A stretch of 64,000 nucleotides of DNA. It comes from Sipunculus nudus. Its lineage: Eukaryota > Annelida > Sipuncula > Golfingiida > Sipunculidae. Positions within the stretch are counted from its first letter, which is position 1. Every line of letters begins with the position of its first letter. Positions 42,403 through 56,049 of the stretch are shown one piece after another. Position numbers and translations under genes: made by a program. The stretch is taken from the NCBI GenBank assembly GCA_026874595.1, contig CM049309.1, forward strand, positions 75,462,723 to 75,526,722, given 5' to 3'. The notes beneath the pieces are model-generated. The model made no database searches. It saw only the letters and a list, made by a program, of their open reading frames with translations, and was not told where the DNA came from.

Positions 42403-45400
42403 CTGAAACAGGCAAAGCATGTCACAGTTTACACTAATATATACAGTGAAACCTGTCTGAAAGACCACCTGTCTATAAAGACGGTCCCATGGGTGGTCTT
42501 ATTATACAGGTTTCACTGTATGTATAATCTACCTCCTGACAGTTTTAAACAGGAACTCTTAAGTATACATTTTTTACCAAAAGACCATTCAGATATAGTC
42601 CCAGCGTACACTTCATATAACTATTAGAGTTAAAAGCTTATAGGAAACATCTTTTGTCAGAACCTAATGCAATGATACACCAGAAGCCAGCTGCTAATTA
42701 CTGAGAAATTTATATATGATAACATAAAAGATTAACCAAGTATAATGAATTTGATTTTCAAATTTGTTTAACATCTCAGCCTCTTTACCCTACATCTGAC
42801 AATTGAATTAATAAACATTAAATGGGCTCCCCCTGACTCCTATATTACCCTATAAAAATTGTCTCCTATATTTTCTAGCATTTAGACCATAACTTGTATA
42901 TGTTCTTATATTTTTTCACTGCACAATTGTTTCTGACATAATTGTCATTATTGAATAATTAAAGTTATTATTAAACCTCGTATTATTGCAAACACAGCTC
43001 TTTTGTAGAACTGTTCATAAAAGTGTTACAGTCATGCAAACTATTTTTAATAAATTAAAAGGGGTCTTAAATAGTCAGCTGCCTTATTTAGTAACCACAT
43101 CAAAAATATGTCTTAGAACAGTAAATGCCAGCCTTATATTGATGCCAGGTCTTGGTCGAAGGCCAGGTACCAGACTAGTTTCCCTGTTTCCATCAGTTGT
43201 CTTTTCCCATAAAAATAATGTGTGCATCTGTGGGTTAAATAGACCAGTGTTACCAAAACCACCCTTCAAGATACTCTTAAGCTGTTATAAATAGTATTTC
43301 CTTCTTGTCGACAACCAATACATTTGGTGAGATATTGTTGGCAGTGAATGTAGCATACAAGCATATACCAGATTAAATATGCTTGAATATCTTGCCAAGC
43401 TAAATTAGTTGAAGGTTGGGAGGAAAGTGCCATGAAAATGAATTGCACATTGCCCTAATACTTATCAAACCCTTGTACCTCTATAAATCAGTTATAAGAA
43501 GAGCCATCCTATGTTCAGATGGAAAAAATGTTACCCAATGCACAATAAACAGAAAAAACAGAACCACAAAAACACTGTGGTACCTGGTTGAAGGCCCTTG
43601 CGGACCCCTTTGGGTCCCCAAGTAGTGACTGTTGGGTTTATTGTGTAGACATGGGGTTTTCAGTTTTTGGTATGTATTTTCATAAACACTGGCCTTAAAT
43701 AGAAGCCTTCTTTGTCAAGATGCCAAGTCAAAGCTGGGTCTGATAAAAATTAACTCCTTGCATCTGTTCATGGAAATACAGTACTTTTAGATTCTGTTGG
43801 GATAATACACGTAGATGGACTTGTTAATTTGCCCTGTAAACCACGACTCTGCAGTGAAAATTCCTACATTTTCCCATTTTTTTTTTAATTCCTATAAACT
43901 TCTATATTTTTGTCTCAGCTCCTACATAATTCCTATTTTTTTATCTCAGGTCCTATATAATTCCTAATTTTTTATCTCAGGTCTTGTATAATTCCTATTT
44001 TTTTATCTCAGGTCCTATATAATTCCTATATTTTTGTCTCAGACTCTCAGCTCCTATATAATTCCTATATTTTTGTCTCAGGTCCTATATAATCTTATAT
44101 TTTTGTCTCAGGTACTATATAATTCCTATATATCTTCAGGAGATTGGTGGGAGCCCATGCATTACTACAACTTTCTTATAAATACAATAAGATGAAAATC
44201 CTGGATGTCCTAGAATATATTTCACAAATGTACTGCTGCCAATAATATCTGGAGATCTGTAAAGTCTACATTAGGAATAATGATTATTTTCTTATTTCAG
44301 GGATTTACCAGTTTTACTTGGCAGTCATACATGAATGTATATGTATGCAAGTTAAAAGTTTAAATATCAAAACTCTATAAAAAATATATTCATACAATTA
44401 ATAATGTATCAACAATGGCAAAAATATTAAAGGAAAGAAATAAAAAAATGTAATTTTCTTGTTATTATATTCTACACATTACCAATTGTTTTATTTTTTT
44501 TCTTCATGTGAACACCTCTTTAAACACATACACACAAAAATAGTTTAAAACAAGTCCGCAACATCTTACATCAGCTAGATCTGATTTTTCTATGTTACTA
44601 CTAATAATAAATCAGTCACATACCACTTCATATTCTGTTGTGAACTGGGTCTCCTCAGGAGCAGTGGGAGTTTTTACCATCTGTCGACCTGTCTTACTAA
44701 CAGGAGGCTGAAAGGTGGGCAAGGCAAAGTGTTACTGCAGCAACTCCAAAAGAAGAACAATATAAAACAAGAACAGAATGAGTGTGCTTTTGCAAATACA
44801 AAAACAGATATATGTCCCCCCTTCAATTGAGTCCCAACATCTACAACAATAAAGAAAAAATATATATGGACTACTTGAAAAGATGTGAGGTTCCAAACTT
44901 ATCCGAGAAATAAGTTGAAACAACCTGTGCAAATATGGGGGGAAAATATGCATTTCTTCAAAAAGTTATGGGGTTCACAATTTTTTTTTTTTGGGGGGGG
45001 GGGGGGCTTATTTGACCTTGAGGATTTGAAAAAAAATGATCTTGGCCAAACACCCCTAAATTTAAAATCAATCAAAATGCTGTTTTGGATGCATATTAGA
45101 CCCCATCAAGTTTACATCATTTTAAATCTGGAACAGAGCTCTTTCTAATCTTATATACATCTACAAAATTCACATTTTTTATATGAAATGTTAACATTTT
45201 TTTATTATTAAATACAGTACACAATTTCAAGCATCTAGTATCAGAAAACCACTTTTTAATAGGCTACTATCAAACTATATGACACTATATAAACAAGTGA
45301 CCCATGGGTCATGATGCTCAAAGACCAGTGGCCATTATAGCCACACATTTTAAATGTTTTCATCTGAAGGCTATATTGAGATAAACTAAAAATGTTATCT

Positions 45401-48400
45401 TGACCTTTCGCCTTCTGACACCACAGTCGACAGGGTTCTTCCGTTAGTCATGGATCACACATGTTAAGACTAAGTCCACTTTTGATTGGTCTACACAGGT
45501 TGTACAAGAGAACAATAAGATCTGAGTCAAGATCACAAATTTTTTAACTACACTGAGAACTTGATTGAAACATTTTGTTTGTCAAATCTGGGGAAAAAAT
45601 AGAAGTTATCACTTTCACAAGATCCTAAGTTGATGAACTATTATTTGGCTGATTTGACCTTGTAGATCAAGGTAAAGGTCACCAGTTTTTTCAACCCTTC
45701 TGAGAACATGGCCAAAGCAACTGGTGTGTCAAATTAAAAGAAACAATAAGCTGTGCTTAAAAAATTATAGTGCTGACAATAATCCTAAAATACTGCAGGT
45801 CAGACAAAGATTAACAACAACAACAGATTATGGGATTGAAAATAATAGGTCAAAAACAAAATTATAAACACACAAGGTATAAGGAGACTAGATTTAACCA
45901 GAGCTGGGACTGACACCTCTGCTGTTAAATGGCAATCTTTATTAAGAACTGATAAAACTAGTCATAAGCAATAAACATACGAGGTTTCAGAACAGCTGAA
46001 AATCATCCGAGCTAAAATATTCTTGTTTTAGTTTTTCCTGTATTATGTTTCTTTTCAACTTAAAACTGAATCTGTTAAAATTTCCTCTAATTTTTTACTG
46101 TGAATCAAATTTAATGAACAAGCCTGGAATGTTGATGACAGAAGGTCTATTAATGATGCTTTTGGTGCCAACATGAAGGAATTGGTGAATTTCAAAACGG
46201 GGGAATTCCCCGACATGCAGATGAAGTTGCAAAATGTCATTTGCAAAACTCTGGTTCATAAGACTTGCTGCCAGATGTCATTGTTGTGTTTGGATTATTT
46301 TGGTGGACCCCGCATTATAAACATGTGAATATATACAAAACAAACAGCCTGTGTACAGTGGGATCAGCATTTTCTGGCAGACTTTTTTTCAAGGTTTTAG
46401 GGAATAGCTTAGTTAATAGTCATCAGATTTCAGAATGGGCCCCTTTAATATAATCACTCATATGAAATTTCTTAAAGACAGAAAGGGGATCAAAGTCTTG
46501 GCAGGTCCCTGACACTGACCTCTGAGGCATCTGTAGAGTCCTCTGAAGGGCTGCGGTGACTTCTAAACTTGGCTGCCAGCTTAGAGCTGATCTTAGCAGA
46601 GAGCAAGTCTGGGGTCTGGCCTGAGCTTACCAGGGCCCGGACACCTGATCGAAGATGGTGAGACATATGTTTACTGCCGAGGGGTATGGCTCCACTTGCT
46701 GCAGCTCGCTTCAGTCTTCCAGCATACTGTCTGGCTTTTCTCCTGAATGCCTACAGCAAAAGTTTTCAGTTAAAACGCCTTTCCTCATCAAAATATAACC
46801 TCACCAAAGTATAGAAGGAGAAGTTATTAAAATGTCCATTTGTCTGCATGTATGTATGTTTCACTGTCCAGACCTGTAACTCAAACCAGAATGTCACTGA
46901 TATGGTGCTCATCCTGCACAAAATTACAAAATCAGTAATTTGGACAAGAAAGAATGGAGAAGAAGCATTTTTGTGATACTGAAAAAATCTGAATGATTAA
47001 TGATTTTCAAAATTCTGTGTAAAGGTTTAAAAGCCCAAACCTAGCACTGTTTGATAAAAGAAACAAAATATAAATTGGTCTAGAAATAAAGGAGAAGCAT
47101 TTCTCTTGTGAATTTATTAGGGATGCCAGTTGGGCAGCCAGCGAATTGGCTATGGCATAAGCTCATCGGGCCTACGGTTGGACAAGCTAAAGGCTACAGT
47201 ACATTTCCACCAGAAAATTTTACACAAGGTAGGTTTACTATACAGTATATCAGTCCTCCTTGAAGGTGATCAGGATCCAGGGTATTCACAGGGTAACTTA
47301 AATATACTGAATTGTACTTAACACTTCACTCCCCAGATATAGATGGAAGCATGATGGAAAGATCTGCAGTAAATTTTGATTTAACTGAAATTCCATACAT
47401 AACACTGCTTCTCTTATTCTGGATATCAAATACACAGCTCAAATCAAGGCTATCAATATTCTTGTTTAAGTACTTTTACCCAGAATGTAATTTTTAATAT
47501 CAGTGCCAGCTGGTGTCTCATTCAATTTACAGTTTCTTGTTAACTCGAGCTGTTACCTGATGTCACATTTTGAAGCCTATAAGTTCACAAAAGATTCATA
47601 GTAGCAAGTGACTATGTGATAATATAGGTCAGCTGCAGATTGTGTGACAGTCCAAGGCCATGGTACACAGTGGTGTTGTGCAAATTATTGATTATACTGA
47701 TGATTGCTTGTTTCTTTATTAATCAATTAAACTGGTTGCATTTTTGTTTAATTGATCACAAACGATCATGTATGAATATGTAAATAAGTCCTATTATTAA
47801 GAAAAAAATAAACCTGTGAGAAATTTAAGAAAAAGACAGCAGGGAATAGCATTAAAACTGAATCAAGTGTTAACAACCCAGGCATTACCTTGCCCTTTCA
47901 GCGTGATTTAAAAATCAGACTGAATTTCCTGAATTTTAGGTATAATTCTATACAGCACATTTCGCAGAATAAAACAATAAATTATTTATCCATCATCAGT
48001 GTTTTTATTCTTTTCAATCACAAAACATGATTCTACAACCAATTTTTACCACTATAACCTGTTCTACCAGTAGGTGCCAAATAAAACCTGGCAATTATTA
48101 ACTTGTACTTAAATATGATTACACAGAGTATGACTAAAGCTGATGAAGGACTAAAGATTTATTATGAAATAGAAAACCCCATGCCGTGAAGCAATATTTA
48201 TATTTTTTAACCTTCTGGTTCTTTATAAAACTTGTGGCCACATAACATGATGTCTGTCAATGTGTACCTGCCTCACTTTGACAGTTCCTCTTTTAAGAAT
48301 ATATATGACACTAAACAACAAAGCTTAAAAATGAAATTTGTTTGATTATGTGCCCTGTGACCTTTATTGATGGGCCTTTTTTCTTAAATACTGATTTCAA

Positions 48401-51400
48401 TGAATCCCTAAAAAATGTGCAAGGTATGTTTTTTTCATTCTAGTTAATTAGGCCTATGCCTCATTACTTCATATCAGCATACAGTTTGAAACTAAACCTC
48501 AAATTTATGAAAATATCCCTTAAATTTAGTAGGCACCCCTTGGTAGAACAACCTATAGTTCATACTCACCAACTTTTCTTTCTCTGGAATGGTCTGCCAT
48601 ATTTCACCAAGTCGCTTACTGATCTGAGCAAAATCACTTGCAGCTGCACAAGGAAGGAAACATTGATTTTGTTTTATGTATACAAAAGTACATAATACGC
48701 ACTGTCAAGATCTGTTACAAAGTCAGCTTTAAGCTGAAGCAGACCAATCGATGCTGATATATCATTATATGTAATATGTATATAAAAGTACATTATACAA
48801 ACTGTCTAGATCCATTACAAAGTCAGCTGGAGAAGACCAATTGATGCTGATATATTATTATATGTAATATGTATACAAAAGTACATTATACAAACTGTCA
48901 AGATCTGTTACAAAGTCAGCTGGAGCAGACCAATAGATGCTGATATATTATTATTTGTAATATGTATAAAAGAAATATATTATACAAACTGTTAAAATCT
49001 GATACAACAGTCAGCTATAAGTTGGAACAGACTAATTGATGATGATATATTTATATATTATGCAGGGGAAAAAGGCAGACACCACAATATTGTTATGGAA
49101 ACCATATGTGTTTAGAACCTCAGTCTGAATTAGTTATAATGCAATTAATCCTTTAATCAGAAACCCAAGAAAAAATTCCTTTTGAACTTGGTTTAAGTGT
49201 ATGATTGAGATTCTGGTAAGGGTGTTGTGAGAGAAATGCTTTCAGGGTGAACCATCTGACAAGAAAAGTTAGAAGAGCTTATCAAAATGCACCCAGACAG
49301 AGCTAAAAAGTGCATTGGTGACTTAATATATTACAGAATTCAAATTATATTATGAGAGTAAATGTTTACTTTATTCATACAAATTTCTTTACAAACTGTA
49401 ATAAAATGTACATATTTTCTCACGTATTGATGGATTTTCAGCAAAAACCTTTTCCCTGTATTCCCTACAGAACATGGTGTATGCTGTTGGTCTCCTTGAT
49501 TTTAAACGACCCTGCAAAACATTATGCCTTCATCAAATTGAGTATGATATGAGACATGTCTTACTCCTATCAGTGTCATCAGGAAGGCTTACTACATAGG
49601 AACAAAAATCACAGCTGGACCTTTCATCATTTCATTTGAAAGACTTGGTTCACTTATCAAAATCATATCGAAACAAGATACATGAGAAGGGGTTTAAAGG
49701 GGCCTATTCTGATATCTGACGTCATCCATTAACTAAAAATAACCCCTTGGACCTTTGCGATAGGCCAGAAAAGACAGATTGCACAGCACACAGACTGTTC
49801 TTTTTGTTTATATCCACATGTTTACAACAGGTAGGAGGACCCAATTAATCTTAACGCATGCAACAAAGACATCTGGCTGAAAGTTAGACACACCAGAGTT
49901 TCACAAAGGATGTTTTGCAAATACTAATCTTTCTTCTCTGACACAAATGCAACCAACCACCTTAGTTACATGGATTTTTTGTTTGTCAGCACTGGAGCAT
50001 GTTCCATGTATACTAACAGCTTGTTGATAAATAAGCTCACACACCCATCACTTAGACATTATGAGAGCTTTCCTTAAGAGAAATTATTATAGTTCACTAA
50101 TACGTATGTATGCAGAATAAGCCAGAAATCACATAAATTCTACAGAAAAGGTAGAGGAATAGAGATGGCTTTAACTGCTGGCAAGGCAACAGCATTATAC
50201 ATAAAATGTCTTGAATAAAGACTGTATTATACAAGGTTCAAGTGATACTGCCTTTTCTTTAAATAAAGATTATGATTCACACTTACGATTAATCTATACG
50301 TCTTAAAAAAACACAATTTATGTTACATACAAATCAGTCATCTTGAGATAAATTTAATGAGACAAATTTAATCCATCAATGCCAAGTTTGAAAACTAAAC
50401 TCAACACAACAGAAAACTTCCTGTAACATAAAATTGGATTTTACTTGCACAACACATGTTTATGTAAGCCCGATACTTACAGACTTTGTGAGTGTCGGGG
50501 GTAAGTCTTGCTGTCCCTTGGTCTTCTTGATTCTCGCAGCTTTCTTCTCAGAGGACGTCTTCACTTTTAGGGCCATTTCTTGGGCATTTGAATACACAGG
50601 AGGAGACAAACTGTCTTCACCTGTGTAACAGTCGAAGCATCACATTCAAAATTCAGTCAAATCAGGCTTAAAAAAAAATTATTTGTTTTGTTTGTCAATA
50701 TAGATGCATGTTCCATGTTGACTAACAGCATGTAGATTAACAAGACAATATATCCATCACAGAGGCTTTATAAGAATTTTTCTTCATAGGGATTACCTAC
50801 AGTTAATCAATAAAAAGCAAGAAATCCACAGAGAAGGCAGATGAATAGCTGGCTTTAATATTAATCATCTCACCTTGCAGCAGGTCTCCTCCGCTGGAGC
50901 TGCTGCTGGGCCCCGGGGCGCTGGATAACACGTTCAGCAGCTGGGAAGATGAGGGATGATGATGATGATCGGAGTCTGCTTCTTCCACCTCCACCATCTC
51001 ATCCAGATCATCCATGCTACTCATCTGTAATTACCAAATATATATTAGTGTTTGGAGTCACTTCCTTGATCATAATCAATCATCAACAGTTTATCAGCAA
51101 CAGATAATTGATTATCAACCACTTTAAGTCATCAGCTAAAAATTGGTTGACCTCTATCAGTATTAAAATTCTTATAAAATATAGACCAGTATATCCTCTC
51201 ACTTGATATATAGGCCTAATATTGGCTAATATATCTAATTACTCAATAGCTTACATTTTTTTATGGTAAACTTAGATATGAATCTATGAGTAAACACAAA
51301 TTGTTCTAAAGTTTGTTCACATAAATTTTATGAGAGTGTACCTTCCATCATTACAAAGCCTCACCTTTGGAAAAAAAGTCTGTAATCAAGTATTGCAATA

Positions 51401-54400
51401 AAAGATTAAACACTGGATCATCTGCATCAGCTGATCTATCATCAATTATAATCAATCTATTTTCCCATTGTCCACATTCAACTACCAGAACAAGTATTAC
51501 ATAAGAAGCATTTACTTGGTGTGTGGTGCATGATAAGCAGTACAGTAAGCAGAACAGTCATACAAAGGTAAGCAGAGTTTGCTTGGTAAAGTCTTTTCCC
51601 CCTTCAATTATTTTATCATCTTCCTTATATTTGCTGGAGGTATGTGGAATGAGACAAAAGGAAAAATTAAATTCCTAGAGGAGACTTTGATCCTCATATC
51701 TAACTTGGTATGGCCAATCATGGACCTTGCAACCATACATTTGACCTATGGATGCAGTGTAACCTGGTGGGTTTTGACATCAACAATCCACAGTGTTGTC
51801 CCACTCTCCTTATAAATATCCCACATGAATTCATATCGTCTTCCTCATACTGTGTGCTGCTGCCACAATCCACTTACTGCATACTTACTTAACATAGTTT
51901 GAGTTATCTTATAGCTTATGCTTTCTGATTAAAGTTTGATGACATCAATGCCTGTCCTGAACACAGCTTAAAAAATACAAGTTATAAAGTTCTTGTTAAA
52001 CCTTACACAGTGCATTTCTTATTCTATCAACATAATAAAAAAATTCTTGATTGAATACACTTTAGCACTGTGAAAGATGCCTCACAGAATATAACAGATC
52101 AACACAGAGTTTGAGTTAGTGATATATTATACATAAATCAAGACTTATTAATTCTTTCCAAGGCATCTTACGATGTACAAACTCAATAAAATGGTGGAAA
52201 ATTAAAAGAAATACTTCAGTTAGGGATTGAAATCACATATTCTTGTTAATAAGGCCTCGTAAGAAAAAAAAATAGCTTGGGACTGTAGACTTATTTTTTA
52301 TAATTTCATCCCCTGCTTACCTTTAAAAATCAATTTAATTTTTATACTCATTTAATCCTGTTAATGAAGCCTTTAACAGAATAAAAATTATCTTTGGACA
52401 GCAGACTCTATTTTTATCATCATGTCATTTTGATCTTACTGAGTATTCAGAGTCTGACATCATATCTTCCTCGCTGCTGCCTGTATCAGTTTCTTCAGAA
52501 AGCAGCTGTGCACTGGTTCCTTTCCCTGATATGCAAAGTTTTATCTTTAAATTGCCACTGGTTCCAGCCACACCCATGTCATCGGGAGAGAGTGGCATGT
52601 CAGGAGGTCTGGAGGACACCTGGGCAGATGGCTGTTTGTCCTTGGCCTTTTTTGGTGTATCAGGAGCAGCGACAAAGCTTCCTAATGATTGATTGGTCAA
52701 CAGAGGATCTGGTATAGTCTTCTGATTGGAGCCCGAAGTTTTCAACAAATTCTTGACTGTGCCACTGTTTATCTGAGGAACATAATGGATAATATAAGTT
52801 AAAGGATATGACTGGTCTTTGAATACTCAATCAAACATGCCCATGTTACCAAAGATGCAATTTTCTTAATGGAATGATATCAAATTATGAAACACCTTAG
52901 CAATAATGGCTGCTAATGAATACCAATGCATTACATTTAACATATATATTACAGGGGCAGATCCATGATTTCAGAGAGGGGAGGGTCCAACCCAGGAAGA
53001 CTAAAAGAAAGCCTAAAAAAGGTCCTCTGGTCCAAAAAGGAGGGGGTCCAGGTCCCAAAATTTGGTTTGACACTCCCCAAAAAAGGTCTCTCAACTCAAA
53101 AAGTAGAGAGGGGGTGGCTGTTGAACCCCCTGGACCCCCCTTTCTGGATTTGCTTCTGTATTACAGTAGAGTGCCGTTTTTCTGAAAGCGTTGAGGGACA
53201 AGCTTTTTGTTCATAAAAACGAACATTCGAAAATGCGACAAGGTTCCAGCGGCAAGCTAGTACAATAGTATATGATTAACTTTATGCCATTTTACCCAAG
53301 GAATATGGTGTTTCTTTTCGATATTCATAATTGACAACCTGGACGTATAAAGGATACTGGATTATTGCTAAGCATTATTGAAAAGGATCCGTCTGACCTG
53401 CTTTAAGGATAAGTGTTTCTTATAGATCTACGTAATTGAAGACCGGGACATATGAAAGCCACTCGAGCACAAGAGTTTAATGAATTATACCTCACCCATG
53501 CTGATGAGAGTAAACTGCTCAGTTATTTGGCATGACATCAGCATTCGGAAATACGGCGCTCTACTGTATTAGTTTGCATATTGAACTTAGCCACAAATCT
53601 CACTCATGCAGTACTTAGGATGTCTAAACAGCCATCTGCAGATTGCTGTAAAGTAAATAATCTTGTCCAAATGATGACAATACATACACTTGGGTGATTT
53701 CTATAAAGATTCACTCAAACATCTGTTGACACTATTGATCTATGTGTCTAAATTACTTAAAAACCATTAAATCATTCTTCAAATATCTAGCGGCCACATT
53801 AACATGCAAGTACACAATATTTTTATGATCACAGGACTGAACAAATGGCTCTAAATCTCCAAATTTTATAGCTGAATCATGATCATGACTTGTGTATTGG
53901 ATTTACTCACAGGTCGGCTTTTAGTAGCTGGTACACCTGGGTTTTCTCTGGGACTTTTCTTGCGGGGCTGCTAAATGTATTATAAGATCAAGTGTTTAGA
54001 TGCAATCTCTGAACATTTAATTATTAAAATTTTTAATTTATCAAAATGACTCTTCTTATGAAAAACTGTATACACACTGCAAAATTTGATATATAAATGA
54101 GTTGAACATGTAACTTCATAAAAGAGTTGAAAATGTGATCTTACAAATAGATCTACCTTCTGGAATATTTTCAAATGCAAAAGGCCGTACATACCAATTT
54201 AATAGTTCAACAGATTTGACGCTCCCATTTTCTGAGGACGAATTTTTTTTGTTAGCAAAGAAGACCAGGTCCTTTTTATTGTTGGCGACTAAATTTTGTA
54301 CTGATTATATACTCTTTTTCAAGAATTGATGCAAATTTTTGCATTTGTTTGGCACGCTGTCAAATTTCCACATATTGTGTCTCAATTAATAAAGAGCAGT

Positions 54401-55168
54401 GTCAGTAGAACAATGCATTTTATTTTGTGTGTGGCCTTAGGAATATTTATATAAAGACACCCACCTTTGTTGTTTCCATTGTTGGTGACACTCCTTCCAT
54501 TTCTCGTAATTTGACAGACTTTTTTCTAACACGTCCACTCCGGGAGACTTGCTGGAAGCCAGCATCTGAAAAGGATTTCATATATCAGTTTCAAGGCTAT
54601 TACATATTAATCTTACATACACTTTTAGTCTGTTTCAGCTGGGGTAGCCCATTGAATTTGGCATTATTTCCATAAACTGGCAGATCAGTTTCAGACAGCA
54701 AGACAGGAGGGATGAAGCATACGCCTGATTAACTAGGATGAAAAAAACATACCTTGAAAATGTTCAAGAAATACAATAAATCATTCTCTGGGAAAAACAA
54801 TATTTTTCACAATATTGCAACCCCACTGAAGAAGGTAGAAGTCACATGCACAAAGAACTACATTTGAAAGCATAGTAATCTTAGGTGGGAACTTACTTAA
54901 AAATGTAAGTTGTAATCTGAAATTTCCATTGTAAATTGCTTTTTAAGAATATTTGTGTTAGACTTGGGCTTGGACTTGGGTTCCAAATGACTCTAACTTG
55001 AACCTCAAGGACTTGGACTTGAGTGGCCTGGACTGGGACTTACACTAAGACTTGGATGGTGTGGACTTGACTACATCACTGTATGATTACGAACTCAGTA
55101 CTGTATCTTACCTTCAGATTTTATATTTAGTGTAGAGTCGTCTGCCATGAATACAGCCTGTGATGTCT
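41100..55168 (-). CDS. HMGXB4: HMG-box domain protein 4 (HMGXB4) homologue, 12 coding exons, complete
   Basis: Read on the minus strand. Exons: 55168-55112 (ATG at 55148-55146), 54565-54465, 53970-53911, 52772-52440, 51024-50874, 50620-50481, 49511-49424, 48643-48570, 46750-46520, 44707-44624, 42402-42310, 41267-41100 (stop TAG). All have AG/GT borders and compatible phases; the coding part is 1560 nt, 519 residues, against about 600 in human. An HMG box spans exons 7-9, and the last two exons carry the family's C-terminal domain (EPIDIAAHMKLLGDSLSVIG, then PELNGCP and LDNISYIMPGL at the end), which I recall as diagnostic of HMGXB4. The family is nuclear and linked to chromatin and Wnt regulation in vertebrates; function here is inferred. 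The gene converges on AHI1. Confidence 0.94.
41465..41640. mobile_element. MITE-like element
   Basis: Starts tacagtagaacttctatttt and ends gagaggtttccatgta, an imperfect inverted pair with the tacagta start seen elsewhere. It lies in the last HMGXB4 intron. Confidence 0.4.
42442..42520. mobile_element. 79-bp fold-back MITE
   Basis: tacagtgaaacctgt at the left and its exact inverse acaggtttcactgta at the right; inside, aagaccacc pairs with ggtggtctt. Nearly the whole element folds into a hairpin. It lies just upstream (minus strand) of HMGXB4 exon 42402-42310. Confidence 0.85.
43840..44160. repeat. AT-rich tandem repeat of about 31 bp
   Basis: About eight units of the type tcctatataattcctatttt, tttatctcagg, varying by a few bases. 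Lies in the HMGXB4 intron 42403-44623. Confidence 0.8.
46520..49511 (-). CDS. HMGXB4: HMGXB4 exons 7-9: HMG-box DNA-binding domain
   Basis: Exon 49511-49424 begins the box with RRPTAYTMFCREYREKVFAE, the first helix with the usual Pro, aromatic and Phe positions. Exon 48643-48570 continues with SDFAQISKRLGEIWQTIPEK, helix 2 with the conserved Gly and Trp. Exon 46750-46520 supplies helix 3 (AFRRKARQYAGRLKRAA), then a long Ser/Lys-rich linker. The box is interrupted by two introns at phase 1 and phase 0. HMG boxes bind the DNA minor groove and bend it. Composition and neighbouring domains favour HMGXB4 over the sequence-specific SOX class. Confidence 0.93.
48690..49060. repeat. Tandem repeat of about 110 bp, four units
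   Basis: Each unit has acaaagtcagct, agaccaat, gatgctgatatat, tgtaatatgtata and acaaactgt. Later units are more diverged. It lies in the intron between the two HMG-box exons of HMGXB4. Confidence 0.85.
50481..55168 (-). CDS. HMGXB4: HMGXB4 exons 1-6: N-terminal and acidic/basic region
   Basis: Start exon 55168-55112 gives MADDSTLNIKSE; the ATG is at 55148 with G at +4. Exon 2 has SRSGRVRKKSVKLREME, comparable to the AGRSQREKKRSYKDF segment near the human N-terminus. Exon 3 is basic (QPRKKSPRENP). Exon 4 (333 bp) has TPKKAKDKQ, then the hydrophobic strand GNLKIKLCISGKG that matches the conserved LKMKL block of the family, then an acidic Ser/Glu patch. Exon 5 is acidic with a short His run (SDHHHHPSSS) and a Ser/Pro-rich part. 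Exon 6 is lysine-rich (KVKTSSEKKAARIKKTKG) and leads to the HMG box. Mostly disordered by composition. Confidence 0.87.
52951..53157. mobile_element. MITE-like element, about 0.2 kb
   Basis: Left acaggggcagatcca, right tggatttgcttctgt (inverted, imperfect). The inside is purine-rich with G-runs, giving spurious open frames. It ends four bases before the next MITE. Confidence 0.6.
53162..53568. mobile_element. MITE with 21-bp inverted ends
   Basis: Left tacagtagagtgccgttttt, right aatacggcgctctactgta: inverted with few mismatches. The flanking TA suggests a Tc1/mariner-type MITE. No open frame. Second copy at 21838-22210. Confidence 0.82.
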
Positions 55169-55379
55169 CTGAAAAGTAAATGTTTAATTTTAGAATATCA
55201 TCTGTTAGCAAAAGTTCTTACAATCAAAGAGCAGTTTCCAGGTTAAAATATTTATAACAATTTATATATGACCACTTATGTTGTCTGGGCACAGATACAA
55301 GCACAGACATACACAGATTATGTAGGGTTAACACATTCTCAATGACTCTTATCAAATAATAGCTACATTAACACTTACA

Positions 55380-55510
55380 ACCTACAGTAGAATCTCAAAT
55401 ATCTGAATAGTTTGGGGGCCATAACATTTGAGGTTACAGATATGCGAGGTACACAGTTTTTTCAACAGGAATAGGGGTATTCGACAAGCGACTACATGTA
55501 TCTGCCATAT
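55380..55510. repeat. Repeat remnant with the shared 38-bp motif
   Basis: Begins tacagtagaatctcaaat and ends in a 38-bp stretch (55469-55506) that is the near-exact inverse of 10590-10627, including gacaagcgactacatgtatc. Confidence 0.55.
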
Positions 55511-56049
55511 CACACAGGCACTGGTATAGTAAGGCATGGAATGATCCTGACATGACAATTCAGTTGACTTTTACCGACCGATAATCAGAAATATTCAAAT
55601 TTTAACCATATAAAGACCAGTATATTGTCTCAGCTGATATACAGGCCCACATGTTTGCTAATATTGGTAATAATCTATAACGTATATGTGTGTGCACTCA
55701 CAGTAACCTTAGGAATGACGTAATAAGTAAACAAAGACTTTATCCAGAGATTGCTCACATGAATTAAATGAACCATATAGTTCCTCTTCACAAAGCCTAT
55801 GTTATTTGCAAAACTTTGTAATCGATTATTTCACTGCCAGATCCATCATCAGATCATTTTGCACTAACCAACAGATCATCAATTATAATCATTGGCCCAA
55901 CACTATAAAATATGTTGTGAAATTACTTAAGAAAATCTTTTTTGTGACTTCTGCTAATAAGTAGTCAGTTTTGGTCAGTTCCGGTAATATGTACTCAGTT
56001 TCAATCAGTGCATGTAAAAAGTCGAGCCCCCACTTTGCCAAGTTTCAGG

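Noticed and set aside
52897..53216. Open frames in both directions at 53 kb
   Set aside because: They come from a purine-rich MITE next to another MITE; no HMGXB4 exon phase fits.
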